Source of the DNA: Prevotella sp. UBA6387
GTDB taxonomy: Bacteria; Bacteroidota; Bacteroidia; Bacteroidales; Bacteroidaceae
Direction: 5' to 3'
DNA length: 13,637 nucleotides
NCBI GenBank assembly: GCA_002437565.1
Contig: DJQL01000069.1
Span: 1,966 to 15,602, forward strand
The notes under the pieces were generated by a model that did not search any database, was not told the origin of the DNA, and worked only from the letters and a program-made list of their open reading frames with translations. Position 1 is the stretch's first letter. The number at the start of each line of letters is the position of its first letter. Positions 6,525-13,637 of this stretch are shown in pieces. The translations under genes were made by a program, and so were the position numbers.

Positions 6525-8462
6525 TTACCAGCCCTCATTTTGCTCATGGTCAAGGTCGTAAGCCTCACGAGTGTCAAGGAATCCCTGGCTGATGGGGAAG
6601 AGATAACGCTTTGTCGTGAATTGGCGGTTCGCGCTGCCAAGGAGCGTCATCTGGTTGACAAGCAGCTGCGAGCGGTCGCGTGATATTTCTATCTTGTACA
6701 CTGGACGGTCAAGGTCGTACACGATGTCGCCGGCCGCGCGGCCATGGTTGGCATAGCCGCCATACTTGCCCCAGCGCAAATAGCTGAAATAGATGTCGCC
6801 ATTCTCATTTGCCATCTCCACGCGGCGCTCACGGATGTAGTCTGTCCATGCCTCTTCCTCTGTCGAGGCCGTGGACGGGGCTATCTTGCCGTGCTTTACG
6901 CGAGTGGCATTGAGAGCCTCCACGGCCTTGGCAACATCTTTCTTCAACAGATAAGCCTCGGCAAGGTTCATGTAAGCCTCACCTGTGCGGCACATGTCAT
7001 AGTGGAGCTGCACCTGGCAGTCGAAATAGGCGCGTGGCTCAGGGTTCTCGATGTTCGACTTACGCCAATAATAGCCTGTCGTCGTGTTGTACCAGCCACC
7101 GTCTTCCTTGTCGCGCACGCCCATGGAGCTGTTGCCGCCAAGGTTGGTCTCCACAAGCTCGCCTATCCACGTGGTTCCGTCGTAGGCGATTGATGTCGCG
7201 AAGCGGGCGTCACGGCCGCTGTACATCAATTCGGAAAGGTTGCGCGATGAACCGGCTTTCAGCTTGTCATAGCGCAGGTTGGTCGGGTAAGCCGCGTTAA
7301 GCTGCGAGAAGTCTTGTGGGGTAGGCATGCGGCGGGCGTTGCCGTTCTTCTGGTTATAAGCGTCTATCTGTCCTGCCTCTGTCACGGAATTAGGGTCAAG
7401 GCTCTCCACGTTTTCCTTATACTGTGACGTCTCATACCAAGGCAATGCCTTGCCCGTCTTCTCGTCTGTCACGAGATACTGGTCCACCAAGTCTTGCGTG
7501 GGGAAATAGATGGCCCATCCCTCATAGGTGCGCCCATTGGGGTTCTTGAAGAGGTTTGGCGAAAGCGAGTTTATGCAGTCGTCTTGCGAGATGTTCGGGT
7601 AGGTGCGGATAAGCTCCTCGTAGTTGCCGATTTTGGTGTTGGCTTTCAAGCGATAGTACCCCCACAGTATCTCGGCGTTGTTTTCATCGGTCTCGTTGAA
7701 GAGGCCGCCATAGTTGTCGCTCAGGGAGCAGTTCTCCGTCACGTCCTTGGCGTAAGTGATGGCCTTGTCGATGTAAGAACTGTTCTTCGTGTAGGCATAT
7801 GCCGTGAGGCAGGCGCGACTCAGCAACACCTCCGCGGCATACTTGGTAGGCTCTCCGGGCTGCGCCTGCGTGGGCATGGCCGGGATTGCCGCCTCAAGGT
7901 CTTCGATGACATACTGATAGCTCTCAGCCACATCCTTTGTCATTGGTATGGTGGCTTTCTCTTCCTCTCCTGTGGCAATGACCGTACGCACGGGCACGAA
8001 ACGTCCCATCTTGCGCGCGAGGTCAAAGAATACAAGGCCGCGAAGCAAACGTCCCTTGGCCACGACCTCGGCTTTCTCGCTCTCCGTCAACGTGGTGGAA
8101 GCCTGTGCCTTCTCTATAATGAGGTTGCATCGGCGAAGCAGGGCGAACCTGTTGATTCCGAAGTCGGTATTGCGGTCGATGCCAAGTTCGGTGGCTATGC
8201 CGTCAATGCCCTCGCCCACTTGCGAGCACTTCACGCCGTTAGGGGTGCGAGCTTCCCATCCCACGCAAGACGAGTTGCCCGTAAACATGGTTATCACATT
8301 GTCGTAGGTGGCATTGATGAAGGCGTCGGCAGTGGATTTGGATCCCCATACTGTCGACTCGTCGAATGTTGACGTGGGATGTGTGTCGAGTGTGTTCTGG
8401 CATGACGCGGCACCAAGCGCGAGAATGCCAAGCAACCCTATCTTTATTACTTTATGTTTCAT
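6525..8462 (-). CDS. susD: SusD/RagB-family surface glycan-binding lipoprotein
   Basis: SusD proteins cap the SusC barrel from outside, capture oligosaccharide and open and close the complex during import. The protein has 645 residues. The signal peptide ends in a lipobox GAASC with the lipidated cysteine at C21, followed by QNTLDTHPTS, typical of the family N-terminus. Residues about 40-260 carry the helical TPR-like SusD N-terminal region (STADAFINATYDNVITMF; KAEVVAKGRLLRGLVFFDLA). The C-terminal SusD domain includes MCRTGEAYMNLAEAYLLKK, DYIRERRVEMANENGDIYF and the family-typical end, RYLFPISQGFLDTREAY followed by NEGW. It starts 6 bp after susC stops, so translation of the pair is probably coupled. 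The ligand cannot be predicted from the sequence. The frame is intact, unlike that of susC. The symbol denotes the family, not the starch system. Confidence 0.95.
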   Translation of the reverse strand: MKHKVIKIGLLGILALGAASCQNTLDTHPTSTFDESTVWGSKSTADAFINATYDNVITMFTGNSSCVGWEARTPNGVKCSQVGEGIDGIATELGIDRNTDFGINRFALLRRCNLIIEKAQASTTLTESEKAEVVAKGRLLRGLVFFDLARKMGRFVPVRTVIATGEEEKATIPMTKDVAESYQYVIEDLEAAIPAMPTQAQPGEPTKYAAEVLLSRACLTAYAYTKNSSYIDKAITYAKDVTENCSLSDNYGGLFNETDENNAEILWGYYRLKANTKIGNYEELIRTYPNISQDDCINSLSPNLFKNPNGRTYEGWAIYFPTQDLVDQYLVTDEKTGKALPWYETSQYKENVESLDPNSVTEAGQIDAYNQKNGNARRMPTPQDFSQLNAAYPTNLRYDKLKAGSSRNLSELMYSGRDARFATSIAYDGTTWIGELVETNLGGNSSMGVRDKEDGGWYNTTTGYYWRKSNIENPEPRAYFDCQVQLHYDMCRTGEAYMNLAEAYLLKKDVAKAVEALNATRVKHGKIAPSTASTEEEAWTDYIRERRVEMANENGDIYFSYLRWGKYGGYANHGRAAGDIVYDLDRPVYKIEISRDRSQLLVNQMTLLGSANRQFTTKRYLFPISQGFLDTREAYDLDHEQNEGW

Positions 8463-8468
8463 AATTGT

Positions 8469-11400
8469 TTAGAATCCTAAGTTTAAAGTGAATGCGAGTA
8501 CTCGCTCTACCGGGTAGCCATAGTTCTGGGTAGAAGCGTTCTCTGGGTCAAGGCCAAACTTCGTGGCCTCCGATATGGTGAAGATGTTCTGGCCGGATAC
8601 GCCTACCTTGGCACGCGTCAGCCATGCCACATTGCGAAGCAACGAATGTTTGAGGTCATAACCAAACTGGAAGTCCTTCATGCGCAGGTAAGCGCCATTA
8701 ATCAGCCAGAAGTCGCTGCTCTGATAGTTGTTGTTGGCGTTAAGGCCCGTGTTTGCCATGAGGCGTGGATACTTGGCGTCGGTGTTTGTGGTTGTCCACG
8801 TGTCTTTCTGATAATCGAACGCCACTGGCAGGTTGCCGGTCTGGCTTGTCTGCATGGCCGCCGAGCCAGGTATGTACATGCCGAACGACGTGGAGCCTTG
8901 GAACAGCATGCTCAGGTAGAAGCCCTTGTACTGGAAGCTCATGTTGATGCCATACTGTCCGCGTGGCATCGATGACTTGCCGAGGCGGCGCATGTCGCCG
9001 CTGTCGATAAAGCCATTGCCGTTGGTGTCCTCATACTTGATGTCGCCGGCTGTCAGATAGCCTGAGTTCAGCGCGCTGTTGTAGCCAGGGCTGTTGAGCA
9101 CGTCGTCTGCGCTCTTGTAATAGCCCAGGTTCTTGAGCAATACGCCATAATAGCCTTTCTGCTGTTGTGTCCTGGTATATGGGTTCATGTACGACGACTC
9201 AGCCTCGCTGCGGTTCAGCGCCCAGAGCTGGTCAAAATACGTGAAGTTGGCGGATATGTCATACTTCAAGTCGCCTATGTTGCTGCGCCAACCGAGCTGC
9301 ACTTCCCAACCCTCGCGGCGGAACTCACTGTCCGACTTGACCTTGGGCAGGCCTATGCCTATGGCGGTGTTGAGGTAGGTCTCACCCGTAGGCGACATCA
9401 GATAGCCCTTGGTGGAATAATAGAAGTAGTCTAACGAGCCATAGAGACGGCTGTTGAGCGACGTGAAGTCGAAGCCTATGTCTGTCTGGCGCGTGGTATA
9501 CCATGTGAGGTCTGGCGATGGCAGGCTGCCCTCTGAGAATCCTGGCACATACTTGCCGTTGATGACATAAGCCTGGTTGTTCAAGCTGTAGGATGTGAGA
9601 TAGGCGAAACGTCCCGCGCTGCTGTCAAGACCTGTCTGTCCGTAAGAGGCGCGAAGTTTCAGCGAGTTGAAGATGTTTTTATCCACGAGGCTCTTCATGA
9701 ACTTCTCCTCGGTGACAACCCATCCAAGCGCGCCGCTATAGAACGCGCCCCAACGATGGCCGGGGGCGAAATAGTCGGAGCCGTCATAGCGTATGCTTGC
9801 CTCCGCGTAATACTTGTTGGCATAGTTGTATTTCAACTGCCCTATCCACGCGGCGCGTCCAAGCTCCGACTCGGAGCCTCCGTTCTGCATGTCGTTGGCC
9901 GGGCCCACTCCCATTTGGTCGATTGGGAAATCGTAGTTGATGCGTGAGGCGTTATACGACTCTCCCTTCTCGTAATACTGCTCGAAGCCTCCAAGGGCGG
10001 ATATGCTATGCTCCCCAAACTTGTTGGCATACTCGAGGAACGCCTGGTTGGTGAAGGAATATCCCGTGCTTGAGGAATGATACAACTGGGGTTTGCCCGC
10101 ATACTGCGGCACGTCCGAATCCCAGTCGTACTGCGCCGCGTCCTTGCGCCAGTTCTTCTGCGTTTCGCCGTAGTAGCGGTAGTTGCTCGCGAGGCGCACT
10201 TTCAGGCCGTCTACCCATAGGCAAGACCATACCAGCTCGCCCTTTCCGTTGATCACGTTGACTATGCTTCTCTGGTAGCCGGCATCGCTTGCGGTCTCTG
10301 CCACGGGGTTGTCGGTGGAGTTGTATGGCAACCCGTACTTGTTGACTCCTGGAAGCATGGGCGAACGGTCATTGATGTGCGAGAACACTTGATAGTAGCT
10401 GCTCGACGTGGACGTGTACGGATGCTCCTGGTGCTGGCGGTAGCCGTCGATGGCGGCGTTGACCTGCAAGCCTATGGCCTTGATGTTTGCGCTCTCGGCC
10501 ATGCGGAAGGTGGTGCGCTTCATCCAGTGGTTGTTGCTGCGGTAGAGCGAGTTCTGGTCGATGTGCCCGAGAGAGATGTAGAACTGGTGTACGTCGTTGC
10601 CTCCGGTCAGTCGCACGGTGTGCTTCTGTTGCGGAGCCCAGTCCTTGAGCACGAGCTTGCGCCAGTCGGTGTCGTTGTAGTTGAGCAGGTCGGTGCCGTC
10701 GCGCATGGCCTGAATGGCCTCGTCGGAATAGACGGGGTTGGCCTGGCCGTTCATTAGGTCATTGTTCTTGGCTATGTTGGCCCACTCGGCGCGCTCGTAG
10801 GAGTGCATCTTCTTAGGCCATATATTTGGCTGCGAATACGACATGTTGAAATCGTAGTCGATGCTCACGCGACCGCTCTTGCCACGTTTCGTCACTATCT
10901 GGACGATACCATTCGACGCGCGCGAACCATACACCGCCGTCGCGGAAGCGTCCTTGAGTATTGACATCGACTCAATGTCGTCGGGCGAAAGGTTGCGGAA
11001 ATCCACTACCGAACGCACGACACCATCGATGACATACAATGGGTCGCCGCCACCACGGATGCTGATCGTGGGGGCAGAGTTGATGCCGCCGCCGCTTGCC
11101 TGGACTATAAGGCCGGGTGAGCGTCCGGCAAGGCCTTGGGCGATATTGGTGACTGGAAGGTTAGACATTTCATCGGCCTTTACCGTAGACACGGAAGCGA
11201 TCAAGTCGCGCTTCTTCGAGCTACCGTAGCCGACGACCACAAGTTCGTCAAGGGAGTGGGAGTCTTCTGTAAGTGTGATTTCCGCCACGCGTCCTGCCAG
11301 AAGCTTCACCTGTCTCGTGTTGAAGCCTACATACGTGACGGTAACTGTTGCCGTTGTGGATTTTGTGTTAAGAGTGAAGTTACCGTCAACATCGGTGACC

Positions 11401-11614
11401 GTAACGTTCTTTGTGCCATTTTGGGATACTGTCGCGCCAATTATTGGTTCGCCATTTGAGTCTACGACTTTTCCCGAAAGTTTTTCCGATTTTGCCTGTT
11501 GGGTCGCGAGTGCCGATTTGTTACCCCCCCCACCACAAGGTCTTTTGCCACAAGTGTGGAGTGAGCGCCTAATGTCAAAAGAGCCACAAGCGCGACTTTG
11601 TCAATATTCTTCAT
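8469..11614 (-). CDS. susC: SusC-family TonB-dependent glycan transporter, frame broken by a G8 tract
   Basis: SusC proteins are 22-strand outer-membrane barrels that import oligosaccharides with TonB energy. The natural start is the ATG at 11614, giving a type I signal peptide (MKNIDKVALVALLTLGAHST, LVA then KD). The frame breaks at G8 (11524-11531). In the other frame the protein continues NKSALATQQAKSEKLSGKVVD, then a carboxypeptidase-regulatory-like domain (GEPIIGATV, DVDGNFTL, VTYVGFNTRQVKLLAG), the DELVVVGYGSSKKRDL segment, the plug (PLYVIDGVV, SILKDASATAVYGSRASNG) and the barrel, ending in the outer-membrane C-terminal Phe (AFTLNLGF). The long downstream frame alone has only a GTG at 11309, inside the N-terminal domain, which would give 946 residues without a signal peptide; I do not accept it as the real start. 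Restoring the frame gives about 1,048 residues, a normal length. Everything else looks intact, so this is an almost undamaged gene rather than an old pseudogene. Confidence 0.9.
11524..11531 (-). repeat. Homopolymer G8 tract in susC (C8 on plus strand)
   Basis: Eight consecutive G on the coding strand follow GTGGT, directly after the signal-peptide codons. Reading from the ATG at 11614 gives DLVVGG, then VTNRHSRP, and stops at TAG (11464-11462) after 50 codons. With 9 or 6 G, or a -1 slip on the in-phase heptamer G GGG GGG (11531-11525), the frame becomes DLVVGGGNKSALATQQ (or one Gly fewer) and stays open to the true susC end. With 7 G a stop (TAA) follows directly after the tract. Confidence 0.9.
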
Positions 11615-11746
11615 GTGATTGTCTTTAATTGTTATAGCATATTATTCAGATTTTGCTGGTGCGATTGCTTGGTTTCGGTTTGTTTCGATAAGCGTATGGT
11701 TTTTAATGTTTGTTTAAATTTTCGTTTGGCAAGCATACACCTGCCG

Positions 11747-11767
11747 GCATATCTATTAACAATATGC
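11747..11767. repeat. Inverted repeat GCATAT-N9-ATATGC at the predicted susC transcription start
   Basis: Perfect 6-bp arms (11747-11752 and 11762-11767) flank a 9-bp A/T-rich centre. The right arm touches the susC -7 element, and the centre is about where transcription should begin (near 11760). It could be an operator for a regulator outside the window or a hairpin at the 5' end of the transcript. Arms this short can also occur by chance. Confidence 0.4.
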
Positions 11768-11774
11768 AAATGTA
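11767..11774 (-). promoter_or_regulatory. Candidate -7 element of the susCD operon
   Basis: TACATTTG on the minus strand matches TAnnTTTG. The start would be near 11760, giving a leader of about 145 nt before the ATG at 11614; long leaders are common for susC operons. The position where a -33 TTTG should be is occupied by the terminator of the upstream gene and does not match, so this promoter probably needs activation, as expected for an inducible PUL. It is the best match I find in the 226-bp gap 11615-11840. Confidence 0.45.
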
Positions 11775-11788
11775 ATAAAAAAAACAGA

Positions 11789-11817
11789 AAGGGGAGGGCG
11801 TTTTTCACCCTCCCCTT
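11789..11817 (-). terminator. Strong intrinsic terminator of the GH-D hydrolase gene
   Basis: A perfect 10-bp, nearly all G/C stem (AAGGGGAGGG pairing with CCCTCCCCTT) closes a 9-nt loop. On the minus strand it is followed by TTTCTGTTTTTTTT, a strong U-tract. It starts 24 bp after the stop codon at 11841. It separates the hydrolase gene from the susC operon, so the latter needs its own promoter. Confidence 0.9.
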
Positions 11818-11840
11818 ATTATTTTAACACATTTAACACT

Positions 11841-13637
11841 TCACTTGTTGGCACTTCCATAATCGAAGTGGCCGTTGTCTTCCCCTTCAAACACGTATAC
11901 TGAAGACTTGGGCATCGACACGGTTATATCTTTGTCGATGTCAATAGGCTCATTCGCTTTTATGCCTTCAATGCCACCTTTTCCGATAATCTGGTCGGCG
12001 AAAGAACTGCGCAAGGTCACGGTAGTATTGATGTATTCGGGTATGTCGAACACCTTGCGTAGCGTCGTGGTGATGGTCTGTGCCTTGGTGTCGGGGTTGC
12101 GCATGGCGAGGGTGACTTTCTTGCCGTTCCATGAGGCCCAACCGTAGATGTTAGCTTGCTTGCCATCCCATGGATTGCCGCCCACCCAATGGATGTCGGG
12201 CAGCACGTCGGCGTTGCGTTGCTGCCAGCTCATGCAGTCGGCGAGTTGCCGCCACAAGGTGCCGGCTTCGCCAGCGTGGTTCTTTATCTCGTCGAGCAAC
12301 TTGTAGTCGGTGTAAAGCTCAACCATCGACGAGCCGCAACCGAACGCGCAGCGCATCTCGCGCACTATGCCGTCATAATCCATCGTCTTGGACACCGCCC
12401 CGAAGCGGCTGAGTATGACACCGTGGGTCATGAGCGTGTTGATGGGACACATGGGCGAGCGGTCCACGAAGTTCTGGTAGACAAGGCGGTCGCGATAGGT
12501 TATCCACCGTTCACGGTCGTCGCCTACGCCAGTCGTGCCGAAGTCGCCCTCCTGACGCCACACGGCATCGCTCACATGGAACCAGAACGGTGAAGCCCAT
12601 GTGCCCACGGTGGTGTTGTAGAATATGTCCTTGCGCTTCTTGCGCACGTCGTTCTCGATGCTTATGATGCCCTCGCAGTTCTCCAGTCCTGCGTCGGTCA
12701 TGTCGGGGCCTACGGCGGAGAACTGCGCGCTGATGCCGTCGTACTTGAAGAAGCGGAAGTCGTACTTGTCTATCATGTCCGACGAGCACTTCACGAAGTA
12801 GTCGTAGTAGGCGGGGTTGCTCAGTTGCATGCCGCCACGTCCCTTCCAGTAGTTGCGCCGATACTCGCCACTCGCGCCATAGCCACCCACGGGGCCGAGC
12901 CACGCGCCGATGCCAGCGCCCATCTCGCGCGCGAGCTGGTCAACCTTCTTGAAGCCTTCGGGGAAGTTGGGGTTAAACGTCCACGTGCCGTAGGCATCCC
13001 AGCCGTCGTCGAAGACGTAGGCCACGGGAGTCTTGCCGTATACGTCATAGAACCTTGTCTTCCAGTGGCGCACCACGTCCTCACACTGCGCCGCCGTCAT
13101 GTTGCCCGTGTAGTCGCCCTTGAGGTTTTGCTTGTCTTCGGGGTCGTATATGCCACGGTTTCCCGGGGCGTTGTTGCGGTCGATGTTAAGCTCATACCAC
13201 GAGTTGTATATGGTCATGGGATGCCACGCGGCCGCTCTTTCGCGCTCGCTGTAGGCAAGGAACGAGCGGCGCGGCTGGCCTTTGGCCACCAGCCCGACCA
13301 CGCTGCTCACCGTCCACGCCTTGCCGGCCTTCAACGTGGTGTGTCGCACCCAGTTGCCCACCATCCTCACCATGCCGCGGCCGCTGACGTTGGCCATGCC
13401 GGCAGAGTCGAGGTTGTTGGTGTTCACGCCCATGGGTGTCTCCAGTCCGGCAAAGAGCTTGTCGCTCAGCAGCACGGCTCCGCGCGTGTTGCCCACGACC
13501 CGTGGGGTCGACTTGGCCTTGTGGGTGTCCACGGTGTAGATCATGGGCACGATGTGGTCCATCCGCACGTCCTTGCCCGACGAGATGCTCATCTCCGTGC
13601 GCAGGTAGTGGGAGCCGTCGCGCAGCACGGCGCGCCA
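11841..13637 (-). CDS. Clan GH-D (GH36/GH27-like) glycoside hydrolase, N-terminus beyond window
   Basis: The visible 598 codons are open to the right edge (starting WRAVLRDGSHYLRT); the true start is outside the window. Visible residues about 1-125 look like the N-terminal beta-sandwich typical of GH36-type enzymes. The TIM barrel then carries YNSWYELNIDRN (144-155), VFDDGWDAYGTW (208-219), FPEGFKKVDQLAREMGAGIG (225-244) and FRFFKYDGIS (294-303). The Asp of KYD (about D300) fits the clan GH-D nucleophile. The acid/base Asp may be in HVSDAVWRQEGD (about D357), which is inferred. A C-terminal beta-domain (about 490-580) follows (SWNGKKVTLAMRNPD, SSVYVFEGED). The family acts on alpha-galactosides and related alpha-glycosides; exact family and substrate are uncertain. 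It probably belongs to the same PUL as susCD but is transcribed separately, ending at a strong terminator. The broad fold call is fairly safe, the specificity is not. Confidence 0.75.
   Translation of the reverse strand, partial: WRAVLRDGSHYLRTEMSISSGKDVRMDHIVPMIYTVDTHKAKSTPRVVGNTRGAVLLSDKLFAGLETPMGVNTNNLDSAGMANVSGRGMVRMVGNWVRHTTLKAGKAWTVSSVVGLVAKGQPRRSFLAYSERERAAAWHPMTIYNSWYELNIDRNNAPGNRGIYDPEDKQNLKGDYTGNMTAAQCEDVVRHWKTRFYDVYGKTPVAYVFDDGWDAYGTWTFNPNFPEGFKKVDQLAREMGAGIGAWLGPVGGYGASGEYRRNYWKGRGGMQLSNPAYYDYFVKCSSDMIDKYDFRFFKYDGISAQFSAVGPDMTDAGLENCEGIISIENDVRKKRKDIFYNTTVGTWASPFWFHVSDAVWRQEGDFGTTGVGDDRERWITYRDRLVYQNFVDRSPMCPINTLMTHGVILSRFGAVSKTMDYDGIVREMRCAFGCGSSMVELYTDYKLLDEIKNHAGEAGTLWRQLADCMSWQQRNADVLPDIHWVGGNPWDGKQANIYGWASWNGKKVTLAMRNPDTKAQTITTTLRKVFDIPEYINTTVTLRSSFADQIIGKGGIEGIKANEPIDIDKDITVSMPKSSVYVFEGEDNGHFDYGSANK

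Noticed and set aside
7494..8372. Long plus-strand open frame (292 codons) opposite susD
   Set aside because: It is the antisense shadow of an intact SusD with clear family motifs; the translation is low-complexity V/G/L-rich and resembles nothing.
8469..11309. GTG at 11309 as the real start of susC
   Set aside because: It lies inside the carboxypeptidase-regulatory-like domain (between TRQ and KLLAG), would remove the signal peptide, and ignores homologous coding sequence up to 11614.
11615..11840. Invertible promoter upstream of susC
   Set aside because: No pair of longer inverted repeats flanks the promoter, and no site-specific recombinase is present in the window; only a 6-bp repeat and a terminator stem are seen.
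1..13637. CRISPR arrays, tRNA/rRNA genes, insertion sequences or transposases
   Set aside because: No regularly spaced repeats, tRNA-like cloverleaf sequence, rRNA segment or transposase-like protein was recognised on either strand.

Overview
The window reads as part of a Bacteroidales chromosome, most like Prevotella or a close relative. The evidence is a SusC/SusD outer-membrane pair, surface-lipoprotein signals, A-rich leaders without Shine-Dalgarno sites, and promoter elements of the Bacteroidetes TTTG / TAnnTTTG type. Every gene I can support lies on the minus strand, so transcription runs from high to low coordinates. The genus is an inference.

Layout from high to low coordinates: (1) 13637-11841, the 3' part of a clan GH-D (GH36/GH27-like) glycoside hydrolase that enters from beyond the right edge and ends at a strong intrinsic terminator (11789-11817). 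(2) 11614-8469, a SusC-family TonB-dependent transporter whose frame is broken by a run of eight G just after the signal peptide. It is followed 6 bp later by SusD (8462-6525) and a small surface lipoprotein (6479-6015), then by a hairpin terminator (5906-5947). (3) A second unit, with a TACCTTTG -7 element at 5814-5821, carries a secreted sialidase-fold beta-propeller protein (5775-3949) and a GH95 alpha-L-fucosidase/galactosidase (3903-1405). (4) 1239-1, the housekeeping translation operon infC-rpmI-rplT, with its own well-formed promoter (1298-1328); rplT runs off the left edge.

Items 1-3 form a polysaccharide utilization locus (PUL). Secreted enzymes would trim terminal alpha-linked sugars, SusD and the small lipoprotein would bind glycan at the cell surface, and SusC would import oligosaccharides using TonB energy. 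GH95 with a clan GH-D enzyme suggests a glycan carrying alpha-L-Fuc (or L-Gal) and alpha-Gal type caps. The actual substrate cannot be read from the sequence. No dedicated regulator (HTCS, ECF sigma/anti-sigma) lies inside the window.

The most striking observation is the G8 tract in susC. As written, translation from the natural start stops after 50 residues. A -1 slip on the G run, or a tract of 9 or 6 G, restores a complete ~1,048-residue transporter. This could be phase variation, ribosomal or transcriptional slippage, a recent null mutation or a sequencing error.
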